Positions 12,387-25,130 of a DNA stretch of 64,000 nt are shown here, piece by piece. Source of the stretch: Fratercula arctica (Eukaryota; Chordata; Aves; Charadriiformes; Alcidae). A program made the translations under genes and the position numbers. The notes below the pieces were generated by a model. The model saw nothing but the letters and a program-made list of their open reading frames with translations. It ran no database searches and was not told where the DNA came from. The stretch's first letter is position 1; the number at the start of each line of letters is the position of its first letter. The DNA lies in assembly GCA_947846985.1 (NCBI GenBank), contig CANTUZ010000008.1, positions 25,439,352 through 25,503,351 on the forward strand, in the 5' to 3' direction.

Positions 12387-13622
12387 CTAAGAGTTTACAC
12401 AGGTAAGCATTTGTCCATATAATTTTCCTTGTGTTACTGAAAATTAGCATGGATAGATCCTTGGTGGCAGTTTCACAAATGGCTGTAAAATTCAAGAAAT
12501 CCAGGGGGCTTTTTATTTTTTCATACTATAGAATTTCATCTCCTCTCCATCGTTTACAGTGAATTAGTTGGAAGTAGAGAAATCAACAATGCTTCATAAA
12601 ATATTAATCCTTGTTTCTGGGTACTGTTGTGAAGTTTTACTTTACAAAAGAAATCATAATTCATCTGCATTTGTGGGTAAAATCTAACATTAATATCTCC
12701 AGAAAGTAACTCCAAGAAGATCCACAGGCATCTGGTACACTATGGCACAGTTATTACAGCATTCATCTCATGTCAAAAATAATGATTTCACACACTAGGA
12801 AACTCAACTTACATTTCAGAAAATGTTTCTTCATATGATTCATACTGCTTCATATTTCTTCTTGGCCCTGCCACAGAGATAAGTCCTATTAATTACTGAC
12901 TTTCTTGGACTAGTTTGTGGCAAGACTTCTCAAAACTTAACTCTTACTGCATTTCAAAGCTCCGTATCTTCTCCAGACATTACTTTTTAGTGCAATTAAT
13001 ATTTCAAAAATGTGAACATTTTATCTGTCCGAAATTGCCTACATATTAGAAACAGGTAATAATTTCCAATAGCAGAAACCTAGACTTTGCTGGTAGGTTT
13101 TGTCATGGAAAATTCTATCATGAGAGCGCTATGTGCTGTTTGATTGTCAAAAGGGGTCATAAGCATAACCAGATGGAGAGAGACACTAGGAACCTCTTAT
13201 AATTTTTCTTTCTCAAAAAGCATTTATTGTGGTGGCTGTTTAGCATTCCGTTACCCAGCGATTGTGTGGGTAAATCTATTTTTGTGAGGAAACGGTCCTG
13301 CAATACACTTTTGTAAAGCACCAGGCAACAGCACAACTCTGAGCTCAATAGCAGATTCATCATAAGCAAGGGTAAAATAGTTGCAATAAAACTACTTAGT
13401 AAATCCTCAAACTCAGAATTACAGTCATAACATGGCAAAGGGAGATAGTGCAGAAGGCGGTATGTGAAGAAATAAAAGCATCTCTGCTAAGCATAGGCTA
13501 GCGCTGGCATTCTAAAGAAAGATTTACAGGAGGACAGACATAAATCCATGAAAATGCTTTCCATTGATCCAGATATGAACTTTTATAAATGTTTGAAATG
13601 AATGGGTAAATAAAGTTCTTAC

Positions 13623-13651
13623 TGATTTACAAAGCCATGGCAGCTGCTATG
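13623..13651 (-). CDS. weak 29-nt candidate exon
   Basis: A GTAAGA donor and a poor acceptor (GACCAGGAATGTAG) bracket 29 bases open only as HSSCHGFVN plus two bases. The phase pattern (0 in, 2 out) is what is needed to join 18,653-18,778 to 12,332-12,386. That fit is the main support; the exon is very short. Confidence 0.3.
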
Positions 13652-16600
13652 CTACATTCCTGGTCAATGGAGTTTCAAGGAATACCAACGAAGTTCAGAG
13701 TTTACTCTCAGGGTATTTTTCTTTGACTGACAAGAGCTTTGGATGGTTCCTGGATTTCTTTTTATGGCATCAAAACCAGTTGGACATAATCTCTGGAATA
13801 TCTACTAGTGTTTATTGAGTTTTATTCTCCTGTAGTTTTATAGCCCCTATTAAGGGGAAAAAAAACCCACCGCAACTTTCCATTCCCTCACAACAAAGCT
13901 TTTCCAAATTTTGTCTTGCTGTGCTTCAGATCTATCCAAATGATTTGTGAAGCAACTTTGAAACAGGGAGAAACTGTGCCTCAGCACTAAGTTCTTGTTA
14001 CTTGCAGTAAGGTAAATCAACTCTACTTTGAAAATAAACCCTCAACTGAGCCAAGAGGCCAGGTAATAGAATACAAAGGCAAAATACTCAGTAATAGCCC
14101 ATGAAAGAGGTTTAAAAGCTTGTTTCATTTGAATGTCTTGGAAAGCTGCTGGTATGTATCCAACCGAGTTTTGCTTGTATGTATATGAAGCTGATGGAGG
14201 TTAAACCTACAGTGTATGAACACTTAAAAAACTGTTGGTTGCTTGGAAACTTCATGTATAGGGTCCATCAGACTCTAAAATCATTATTACAGGAGCTGAC
14301 TTCATTGATTGTATTTTTGAAAAAAAAAATCAACTGAATAGTGAGGAAAAAATTCAAGTCAGAAACTACAGTACATAGTTGAAGCCCAAATTTAAGATGC
14401 TTGCTGAAAAAGGTATCACCAGTTTTATGGTTAAACACATTTAAAGAAAAGCTAAGAAATGGAGGCATCTTCTGTTCAATGATGTACAGGACTACAGGAT
14501 GACCTGCAAATTTCTCCTGCAATTTTGCAACAAGTGAATACTTATGTGCTGAGTGTGGTGGGCTGCCTACATGGCATACGTGAAAAAAGAACACTTCACA
14601 GAAATCCCAATACTATGAGACTATCCTAAATTTTTTTTCCCAAACTTTCAAGAGGAAAAAATAAAGTAAAATCATTGTATCAGTTTTCTGTTAGTTAGTG
14701 TTTTTCCTGAGAAAGCATCACACAACAAGTGTGATAACATACTGGCATAACAGAAAATAAACTGAAAAAATTAAAAAAAAAAAAAAAAGACTACATTCAC
14801 TAAGTGAAGGTTTATAGAGGAAAAATTAAAGTATCTCTATGTTTTCTTGTAAGAGAAACCAAGGAAGCAAGCAGAATATGACAGTCTAAAAAAATGAAAG
14901 ATTTAAACATTGAAGGGGAAATGGTAATCAGAAAATACTAATTAGGAATACGGATGTAAAGTTCAGAGGTACACGTGCTTCCTAATAATGAAATTGAGGG
15001 ATTTCACTGTCAGCTGATAGAGCTCCTTCTGCCAGTAAAACTACTTAAAGCCCTTTAAAGTTCTTCAACAAAAAGCAAAAACACATTAATGTGGGCAAAA
15101 CACAAGATGTGTCATGGACCCTATAATCCTACACCTTGCAAGAAAGCAGGCTATGGCTTATAATACATAGCTCTCAAGTCTGACTTGAAAGAAATCTTTG
15201 GAGGGTGGATCTGAAGGAAATAATAGTTCAGTTATTAAATTAACCTTGCTTTCACATGCCTGATCTTTTACAAACCCATGGCAAAGTTTGGATTCACATT
15301 TGTATTGACAGTTTTGTTGGAACCAGAAGTGGGATAACAAAACCAGAAGTAGATTTTTAGCTGTAATACTACATCTTTTGCCACTGAATACACTGTGGAT
15401 GGAAAGAGCTGTAACAAACAGCACAGAATGTTCCAAAGGCTGGTAGAGGCGAAAAATGTTGGGTTGTGGTGGGTTTTTTTTATCCTGCTTGGACTAATCT
15501 TTGTAAGCACAGACAAAAATGTAAGCAGCTGATCCAGATATAAGTAGATTTCAACTCCAAATTGAAATGCAATGGGTTTTTGTTAAATGCTTTATCCACA
15601 TTCATTCACAATTCTGAAGCAAAGGCAACTTTCTTTCTGCAACTGAAGCAACTGAGCTAAGATATAGTTTGATAATTTTCACATAAAATGATTTAAATTT
15701 TAAGATTGAAGAAAAATTATTCAAAAATTCTCTGGAAAAAGTTTTGAGAGCTCCATGTGTAACTCCATGCTAAGAAAGAGAGGGAGATATTGCCAGTTGT
15801 CCTGCATCAGCACTTCCAGACATGTGCAGGAGGCCAAGTCTTCAATACTTGGAAGTTATCTCCAGCTCTAGGACTCCATCACTCCCATTTTTCATTACCT
15901 GATAGTGTTGTTTGAGATGCCACAAATTTCCCAAGTCTCTTCAAAGAGGCCTAAGAAATAAATTCACCACCCCTTGTCTCAGATTTAGGCAGATTGACAA
16001 TAAATAGCGTCCCATGTTGCCATAATAGTGATGTTTTAAAAAATTGAGAGAGATATATATCTGTAAAAATTATATACATATATAAATAAAAACTTCATTA
16101 ACAAGGTAAAGCTTGGATTATGTATTGCTGCATCTGCTTTGCAGTAGTGTTTCTAAAGCAGGAACCGTAACTAGAAGAGTAGAGGAGTTATGGAAAAACT
16201 GACCTTTCAGTTGAAAAAAAATCCACTGGCTTATTTTAGAAAATTATTTAACTGGCAGTTGCTACACTTGGCCTTTTATCTGTTCCACAGCATAAACCCT
16301 GACAGTCTAAAACACTCTTTTCTTTCTCTCACTGCTGGCCAGTTCAAAGTGTGCATTTTCCAGCGACTATGTCATTCTGTTTTGGACTGATGTCATGGCT
16401 GCTACTCCAGCAGACCCATTAAAAAACATACACACCTAGAACTTAAACTGTTATCCAAACCAGAAACCTGTGATTGCAGAAGCAAGCTACGCCACCTTAT
16501 AAATGGGTTTTGTTGTACAGCATCTGCTTTACTGAGAAATGCTGTAGCTTCTTAACAGCTAAAAGTATGCACAGTTTAAGAGCATTTAAACGCCAGAAAA

Positions 16601-18652
16601 GCAACACCGTAGCATAACAAAAATTCCAGATTCCACCTAGACTTTCTCTGATTGCAACTGTAGCCACAAAAATACAATAAATTGACGCAACTGTAATACT
16701 TAGCAAAAGCACTATTCTACTGTCATTCTCTCATGCCGTTCTATTTTCATTCACTGTAACACAAGATTAAAGAGTGACGAGGCTGTTGCTTGAAAAAAGC
16801 TTAATAAGGCACCAAACTAGGACTAAAACACAGGTGAAAATTCAGTGTTCCTTCAAAATGGAATCTCTTAGGGAATGTTGCACAAAAGGGGAAGAAAGAT
16901 TAAAAGCTTTTTAAAAGTGTACTTGACGATGCTGGTCAGAAGACAAGTTGCCAGAAATCCCTTTTCATGCACAAAACACTCATTTCACAGCACGTGCATA
17001 TTTGAGAAGAGATGGACAGAAATAATTCAAAGGCATGCTTTGGCAAATGCTTAATGAATATGCTTCCTTTCCTCTTAACTTAAAAAAACATGCCATAGAC
17101 ATGAAGTTCTGCACTTTTTCATAGCAAGGCCAGGTAACAGCTAAATACAGAAGGGCTTTAGTTTAGATTTATGACTCAGAAGATTAGTAAAATTTCTGAA
17201 AAAGAAGATTGCATATGTGGTACTAAAACTGTTGGCAAGAAGCAATTGCTAAGAATTCTAGAAAAAAACATTTATTAAGGCTATTTCTAGCAATGATCTT
17301 GCCCAAACATACACAGGCCTACACAAGTGTGCTTTGAACGGAGGTGATGGTAGCTAATTAACAAGGTAGCTGTATTAGTGCAAAAGTCAGCAGAGTTAAC
17401 TATTTACTTAATTTTCCTCAGAACACAGAGTACACAAGCTCAAGTGAAAGCAAGTGACAAGTTAAATAAAAATACACCATTTGCTACTGATCCACAGAAG
17501 TGTTAACAGATGCTGATGAAGAACTACAAATTCTTGAGTCTGACAATGAAAAGCTGCCCAAGTCAGAGACAGAAAATGAATCAGCAGTTCATAATTTCTG
17601 AACTGTTCATGGTTAGGTAGTGGCTAGTCAATTCATGACAAGAAAACAGAAGCCAAAAATTTACATTTTCATACAGAAATATTTCACGGTTTCATTAGCT
17701 AAGTCAACACATGATATCCAGGACACCTGGACATGGAACAGCTGGACAGGACAGCTAAGAAGGCAGAACAGACTGCTAACGCAGCTTGAAGACAGGTAGT
17801 TCATTAAACATATTGATAAAGAAACTAATCACCAATCAAAAGACTAGAGATCTTGAGAAAAATAGGTGTCAACTCATCTTTGGTTTTGTTAACATAAATT
17901 TTAAATATCTATGGCTGACTTGTCTTGTATAAACAAACCAACCTATCTGTAAGTCAACTTTCTGACAAAAGGTTTTTCAGAAGAGGTTCAAAACATACCA
18001 GTACAGATTTACCTAGCAGTAGGAGCTTGCCATATACTTTCTCTTCCCATCCACCTCAAACATGTTAGGCAAAAACAATAGCCAAGACAGTAGTGAAAAT
18101 TTTTCTATCGCTACTATCACTTACAGAAACAATCCCCTTTAAACTACTTTAATAATGTACACAACAGCAGTAGAGTAGTCAGAAGATATCCTAGGCAGCA
18201 GAAGTGGAGGTACTAGCAAGCACAGATATTTGCTACCTCTGGTTGCATCCATCTTTGGGGAGAGACGGACTAGTATAACACTTTCTTAGATGTATCCTCT
18301 TAGGAGCACACCTACTTGTGATGCCAACTATACGCATCACACACCTGGAGAATGTTTAAGAAAAGACGACAGTAACCCAATTACTCCAGGTGTCAATAAA
18401 GTCACACTTGAAGAAAAGTATCATTCTTTTACTGCACATGCTGATGTGCACAGGTTTTGTGTGGCAGTTTAAGACATGGCTGACAAGTCCTCACTGTTAC
18501 ATGACACTGATACCCATAAGGGAATGGGGAAAGCTTCAGAGAGTTCCAGAGAACTTTTTAAATTGTAGAGCTAACTTTTCTGAATTATTGTCAGTAAGTG
18601 CATTAAACTGAGAACGTTACAACACCATAATGCAAACTACATAACACATTAC
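13652..18652 (-). other. probable intron
   Basis: AT-rich sequence with A-runs (16 A at about 14,773-14,788) and no supported exon. The longer open frames at 14,268-14,594 and 15,158-15,516 lack matching splice sites and look random. Confidence 0.4.
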
Positions 18653-18778
18653 TTTGTTTTCCTTCAGCCTCCCATCTCCTTTTCCTCCATCCTCTTCCTT
18701 CATGAAGAGATGGTCACCAAAGCGTGCCTTCAGATACTCAGGGTTGGAGTATTTCATTTTCCTTCCTGTGATTGCTTC
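18653..18778 (-). CDS. internal exon of unidentified - strand gene
   Basis: 126 bases (42 codons, phase 0 in and out) bounded by a pyrimidine-rich acceptor (GTGTGGTTTCTCTCCAG) and a GTAATG donor. The frame begins EAITGRKMKYSNPEYLKARF and ends in a charged, glycine-containing stretch (KEEDGGKGDGRLKENK). This is one of the clearest exons of the gene. It joins in phase to 19,303-19,385. The composition suggests a cytosolic or nuclear soluble segment. Family not recognised. Confidence 0.7.
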
Positions 18779-19302
18779 CTGGAGAGAAACCACACCAATG
18801 TATAAAGCCTGTGACTGGACACAGGCAGAACACACACAAATCAAAGTGATCAAATTATACTTTTAAAGAAACACATTTCAAAATAAGGACATCTTAAAAC
18901 TGATGACTACATTTAAGCTGTAGTTTATTTCTTCATCCTAAAACTGTAATGACTTTTTTAAATAATTAAAAAAAAAGCAATCTTCACAGAGTAATTCTTA
19001 ACTTAATAAATGTGAAAATATCACTGTGATTTTTCTTCTGCTTTTCGGGGTGGTTTTTTTTTGTTTTGTTTTGGCATGAATAATTTAATCTCTACAGTTC
19101 AGATGCCATGGTGTCTTGGAGTTAAAAAAAATATTGATTAGCCTTCAATAATTAATCTTATTTCTGCATATTCTGAAAAAAGTATCTGTAAATAATCAAT
19201 AAATTGAACAAGAGGAAGGTTCAGTTTCCTGATTAAGAGGTTTACTACCTGGCTGACACATACCAGTGACTAACAGAGCATGACACTGACTAATAACATC
19301 AC

Positions 19303-19385
19303 CTGGCTTTTCCAGTTGTCTCCGTACAGGTACTGCTGGAAGACTTTGTTATTTGTCTCATTTACAAACTGGGTAGCTTCAGTGA
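19303..19385 (-). CDS. internal exon of unidentified - strand gene
   Basis: 83 bases ending in CAG followed by donor GTGATG. After two leading bases the frame reads TEATQFVNETNNKVFQQYLY and then GDNWKSQ, exiting in phase 0 into EAITGRKMKY. The acceptor (ATAATTTACGAAAG) is weak; an in-frame TAA lies a few codons upstream, so the exon cannot extend much further. Upstream it joins in phase to 22,802-22,844. Confidence 0.6.
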
Positions 19386-20079
19386 CTTTCGTAAATTATG
19401 TGAAAGACCAGCTTTGAAGCAGGAATTGTGAGTAACCCTTAAAGTTAAGGCACAGTTTGAGCTGAAATTATCATGTACATCACATGACAAATTCCGTCCT
19501 TACTGCTACTAACCAGGGAACATCCAACATGTTCCATTTCCAGAAAGGAAAGTGAGTGCTGATAGACACTTTTAGAGGAGCGCCAAGTAACAAAAATGAG
19601 GGAAGATTTGGCCATCAGTCATGTTTATTCAGCCTTTCCACTCTTGGCAAATGCTGTTGTCGCTTGTTCTCCAGAGCAGTAGTAGACTTTCCAGCACTTC
19701 AGCCAGCAAAGAATAAAGTGAAGTTACTGCTGGACTGTCATTTCTGTTCAGGGGGTAACTGCTGATCAGATACATTGGAGACAGTTAGAGTATGATAAAC
19801 ACCTTACAGATTGCAAAGTTGCCCATTACATGTCAAATATAACAAAATGGGTAGAGACTGGAGAGAACCCATGCATTAAATGGATAATGCAGCACATGGA
19901 TCTTTCTTATCTTTGTTAACCTACCAGCTGTTTGCTATTAAAAAACAGACCCTAGAACACAAAGTTAAACTGTTCTGGTCCCATTAGCCAAAGGCACAAA
20001 CATTAGCCAAAGGCGCAAGAGCCAAGAGAGTACAGATTTTTTAGAGATTAAGCTCAAATGATCAGATAGATGACTGGTT

Positions 20080-21966
20080 TTCAGCATTCTTTTTTTAGAG
20101 CATTACAAGCTAAGTTTGCAAGAAATGGCAACCAAATAAAACAGAAAACTGAAAAGAATACACTGTGGAGTCAAGGAGATATATTCCATCAGCACATTCT
20201 ACAAGAAAGGGTTCTTAGGTACGTAAACAACAAGCAGGAACAGAAGCAAAATACTGGCCCACTGTTAAACAGGAGAGGTGAATTAGTCACCAACGATGCT
20301 GAAAAGGCAGAGGTTCTCAACACTTTCTTCACCTCTGTCTTTACCAGCACTGTTGGGCCCCAGGCCTTGGGAACAAAAATCCAGGTTGATGCAAACGCGG
20401 ACTCACTGCCAGTGAAGGAAAAGTTGGTATGCAAAATGTTACAGAAGCTTGACCCCTACAAATCAATGGGCCCTGATGTTATCCACTCAAGGTGTTAAGA
20501 GAGCTGGCTGACGTCGTTGCATAATCTTTGAGAAGTTGTGGAGATCGGGGGATGTCCCAGAAGACTGGAAGAAGGCTAACGTCATCTGCATCTACAAGAA
20601 GGGCTTCAGGGAGGATCCAGGAAATTATAGGCCCATCAGTCTTACTTCAGTCCCTGCGAAAGTTAAGGAACGAATCTCTTGGGGGCCATCACAAGTCAAA
20701 TGAAGCATGTAATTGGGAAAAGCCAAATCGGATTCACCAAGGGCAAATCGTGCCTGACAAACCTGATCCCCTTCTACAACAAAGCAACCTGCTCAGTTGA
20801 TGTGGGGCAAGCGGTGGACATTGTCTACCTGGATTTCTCCAAGGCATTTGACGTGGTTCCCCACAGCCTCCTCCTAGAGAAACTGATGCATTATGGCCCA
20901 GACAAGTGGTCTGTGCGGTAGATGGGGAACTGGCTGACAGGGTGCACCCAGAGGGTGTTGGTAAAGAGCTCCTTTTCAAAATGGCAACCTGTCACAAGTG
21001 GGGTCCCCCAGGGATCCATACTGGGCCCCACTGTTTAATATCTTCATAAGTGATCTGGATGATGGGATTGAGTGTACCCTGACAAAGTTTGCTGACGATA
21101 CCAAACTGAGTGGGGAAGTGGACACTTTAGAAGGCAGAGTCATCCTGCAGGAAGACCTGGATAGGCTGGAAGAGTGGGCTAACAAGAACCTCATGAAGTT
21201 CAACAAGGACAAGCATAAGGTCTTGCACCAGGGAAAACATAATCCAGGAGTGCAGCACAGGCTGGGATCTACCTGGCTGGGGAGCAGCCCTGTGGAAAGG
21301 CACCTGGGGGTCCTGGTGGACAACAAGCTCAGTATGAGTGAACAGCGTGCTGCTGCGGCAAAGAAAGCCAACAGGATGCTGGGTTGCATCAACAAGGGCA
21401 TCGCCAGCGGAGATAAAGAAGTCATTGTCCCACTCTACTCAGCACTCGTCAGGCCACACCTGGAATACTGTGTTCACTATTGGTCCCCGCTATACAAAAA
21501 AGATATGGACAGGCTGGAGAGGGTCCAGAGAAGGGCCACAAAGATGATCAAAGACTTGGGAGGCCTACCAAATGAGGAAAGGCTGAGAGAACTGGGTTTG
21601 TTCAACCTGAGAAAAGAAGGCCTAAAGGAGACCTTATCACCATGTTCCAGTATTTAAAGGGTGTCTACGAAGAAGAGACTCCCTTTTTACAAGGAATCAC
21701 ATGGAAAAGATGAGGGGTAATGGGTACAAGTTACTCCAGGGGAGATTCCAATTGGACACAGGAGGAAAATGTTTCACAATGAGAACAGTCGGCCATTGGG
21801 ATAATCTCCCCAATGAACTGGTGGATTCCCCAACATTGGACACGTTTAAGATTCAGCCAGACAGGGTGCTGGGCCAGCTTGTCCAGACTGTGCTTTTGCC
21901 AAGAAAGGTTGGACCAGATGATCCTTGAGGTCCCTTCCAACCCGGTATTCCATGATTCTATGATTC
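20080..21966 (+). mobile_element. CR1 LINE, broken reverse-transcriptase ORF2
   Basis: The longest CR1 copy in the window. The + strand frames run from the linker before the reverse transcriptase (AEVLNTFFTSVFTSTVG) through [17 protein letters not shown] and an intact [10 protein letters not shown] catalytic box to the C-terminal [18 protein letters not shown] block. The tail is TATTCCATGATTCTATGATTC. Frameshifts or stops near 20,498, 20,640-20,680 and 20,920 (TAG) and at 21,655 make it non-functional. The 5' part is missing; the left boundary is approximate. It lies inside a probable intron of the minus-strand gene, in antisense orientation to it. Confidence 0.93.
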
Positions 21967-22801
21967 AGCATCTCTCAACTACCTCACAGTGTCTTCAAAA
22001 GATAAAAAAATAGCTTGTCGTTAGAAGGAAGGTTTTCAAGATAAAAATATCACTATCCTTATGAACACTGAAAATGTTCAAAAAGAATGAGAGAATGTGT
22101 GTTTAGTTTACTAAAAACAAAGAAGAATGAGGAAACAAAAATTATTTTCAATCTCACTTTTAAAAACACGATGGACCAATAATCCTGTCACCAACAACAG
22201 CCAACAGCAGGTGTCAAGAGATAATCAAATGTATAAGTGAAACCTGTACCGATATTTTCCCACTGTCTAGTCATCTGACACACAACTGGTCTCTGTAGGT
22301 GACTTTCAATTACAACCTAAGTATGTACAGCGTGACTGAAAGTAGTGACATGCACAATTATATTTTGTATTTTGTATTTTATTTTGAGAGATTTGAATCA
22401 AGAAGAATTTAAGTATCGGCTAAAACAATCATTCTTAAAGGCCAAATAAGACACATCTATTTTCATTTATTTTCAATACGGGTCTCAGGAATACAAAACA
22501 AAGCTATTCTTTTAGGTATCTAATACTTGAGTGTCCTTTTTGAAGTGCCACATTTTCAGAAAGCAGCACAGGGGCTTAAAAGAAAATAATCCTACTACTG
22601 ACCAAAGCCAGACGGAAGGAAGAATGCAAAATATTTGTGTCAAGAGCATTTTGCTGAAAAATTCCAAATGTCTCTACAAAAAATAAGACATTTGATGCTC
22701 CTACATGGAGTTTGTGAACTGCAAGGATTATCTTTATAGTTTAGTGAAGAGCACTGCAACAAGAAAAAAAGCAGCATCACATGGATGGCCATGCAGTATA
22801 C
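21967..22801 (-). other. probable intron remainder
   Basis: AT-rich sequence between the CR1 copy and the next exon, including a short run of TTTTGTAT-like units near 22,360-22,390. No other feature seen. Confidence 0.4.
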
Positions 22802-22844
22802 TGTGTTGCTCCTCCTGAAATTTCTGTACTTTCTCTTCTGTTTG
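22802..22844 (-). CDS. candidate internal exon (coiled-coil-like)
   Basis: 43 bases with acceptor GATATGGTCTCAAG and donor GTATAC. In the frame that fits the next exon it encodes QTEEKVQKFQEEQH plus one base, giving isoleucine at the junction with TEATQFVNE. The heptad-like hydrophilic pattern suggests a helix or coiled coil. A longer reading from a stronger acceptor at about 22,888 is open in another frame (SSAEKTFLWDMVSSKQKRK), so the exact exon is uncertain. Confidence 0.42.
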
Positions 22845-24254
22845 CTTGAGACCATATCCCATAAAAATGTCTTTTCAGCTGAACTAGTCTGAAGTTCAAA
22901 ATGTATAAATTACTTTTGTTTTCTATTTATCTCCCGAATACACTTATTCTAGAATTACTGCTGTTATTCTGCAGGTGCCAATCCAGTTTAGAGGATTCCA
23001 GTTACCCCTATCCCCACCTTTACCCCATCTCCAGTATCAACCCCAGTTGCACATCACAATTTACACTGCTAACTGCTGTGTAGTGCAGTGAAGTCAAAAG
23101 AGCTATGTGGGGAATCAACAATACTTATGAGTACCAAACCCCTATGCTGAAGTTGAACACAAAAGAGCCAAAAATGAACATTTATATCTCTATTTGTGAT
23201 CTTACTTTTTAAAGCCTGATTCTCGGAATAGGTGGATCATGTATATTTCCCAGTGAAGACAGGTGGTTGTGAACAAACTCAGAATTGGGAAGAAAAGGGT
23301 CACTTGATGCGGCATTATGTTAAGTGCTTCGAAGATGCTGGCCTTGCCCTGTTCAATACAGGAGATTATTCTTTATACGTCTGGATTATGCAAAATAAGC
23401 AGAAATCTTTGTTTTCTAAAAATATTCTAATGTTTACACTGATTTTCTAATAAGACCTCAGAAAAAATTAGACAACAATCAAATTCCCCCCCCTACTGTT
23501 ACAGTCACTAAAACAAATACCTATTTTGTGGTATGGCTAAAACATCAGGACACCTCCTTGAGGAGGAATACAAGTCTTCTCTTTTTCCTACTAAAAGCCC
23601 TTATATTATTTTGATTAATAGTGTGTCACAGATTTGCTTGGCTGGTCTAACAACATGATGGAATGCTTTTTCCGCTATAACTAGTAAAAAGTTATTCCTA
23701 TTCAGCAGAAGAATTATGACTTTGCTTTCCTCTAAAGAATCAGCTTTGAAATGGGTTTAGGCAACACCTTAAAAATAACAAGGGCTGGATACTTCTTTTA
23801 CTCTCTGGGAGGGTCAGTTACTAGACATCCCTCTGAGTAAACACTGGAAACAGCATCAGGCTGCTCAAAGATGCTCAAAATAACTAGAACTAAAATACTA
23901 AAGAATAGTTTCTATTCCCAAGTAATCTATATGTAGAATACTGGTAAACTGCAAGTTTCACCGCTCAGAGAAGGTGGGATATGTAATGACTGATGTAGGT
24001 AAGAAATACTTTACAGAATACATGTTGTTAAAAGTATATACATCAACCAGTGTAGCTCTAGGCTCCCAATGTGCGTTCATGTCAAAATTTTACCTGCAAG
24101 TTAAACATTAAACAGAGTCTGATATTTCCTTTTTCAATGCACAAATAGTTCATTATCATTCACAAAATAACAAAAGGAACACATCAGATTCACTGCTAGA
24201 GAACTAGTAACTACAGAATGCCATTCTTGTTAACAGCTTCTGTATCTCTTTCAC

Positions 24255-24284
24255 CTCAGAAAGACTTAATGTAGGAAACGCGGA
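24255..24284 (-). CDS. weak 30-nt candidate exon
   Basis: A good acceptor (CTCCTTCTAGGTGTGCATTAG) and donor GTGAAA bracket ten codons (SAFPTLSLSE), phase 0 in and out. It could precede QTEEKVQKF, but a further exon with phase 2 entry would still be missing between it and 25,016. Confidence 0.25.
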
Positions 24285-25015
24285 CTAATGCACACCTAGA
24301 AGGAGCCCATTTATTTAGGATGAGGTACAGGCTGTGCCCTTTTCCTACCTAAACACCATACACTTTAAATTTTGAATATTTTGGCATTTATGTCTCAGTA
24401 CAGAACAAGAAATTATATAATTCTCCAAGCAAAATGTTTTGTTTTGGAGAAGTAATCTTTCCGAGTCTCAGCTGAACTACTAAAGGCTGAAGGGAAACAT
24501 GCACAATTCAGGCTTCTCCTGGTTTTGGATGGCGCTTCAGATTTTAGGAAATTTTTACTTTTCTTAAAATTAAATCCATAGTCTCAGGACTCCTGACTAC
24601 ACGATGTCTGTAGACTCCCCTCAGATTTGTTAAAATTGAGAACACTATTGTGTGGAAAGGACTAAAAGGAATTCATTCAGGTTTTATGGAAGACTGTCTT
24701 GAAGACCTCTTACTTCAGCAATTAGTAATCAGTATTTTCTTTCCTTTAAAAAATATGATGTCACATTCTGGAAAGTAGATCCTGTATTTGCCAGAGGACA
24801 GACTTAAAAGAAAAGTTAAGCCTTCAGGCAAAGGGCAAGTTATTCCCAACATTCTCTTTACTTATGGTAAGGTCTCCTGGATCAAAAGGGCACGTCTGGA
24901 AATGAGTTGAAGGACACTGTTATTTTCATGAAAGAGGGGTAGAAGACTAAGTAGTTCATTCAAAACAAAAATGCCACTATTTTGTTTTCAATTAACTGAT
25001 CAACATAAATCTTAC

Positions 25016-25130
25016 TTAACAGCTGGATATGACTCATTGGGCTCCAGCCACTCCTCTTCTGTGCCAAAGCATCTTCCAGAGTGTGGGGAGGATGACTTAG
25101 GAGTTGACTTCATGTAAACTGGACTGTCCC
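25016..25130 (-). CDS. internal exon of unidentified - strand gene
   Basis: 115 bases with acceptor CCTGGTTTTGGATTCAG and a consensus donor (GTAAGATT). The frame reads DSPVYMKSTPKSSSPHSGRC, then FGTEEEWLEPNESYPAV, leaving two bases (AA). The entry joins in phase to the transmembrane exon at 28,998-29,079. The serine- and proline-rich start followed by an acidic stretch is typical of a tail next to a membrane anchor; SPVYM and STPKS resemble phosphorylation-type motifs, which is inference only. Confidence 0.7.

Noticed and set aside
20998..21657. Possible active reverse-transcriptase gene
   Set aside because: The FADD box is intact, but stops and frameshifts upstream and the missing 5' part show it is a dead CR1 copy.
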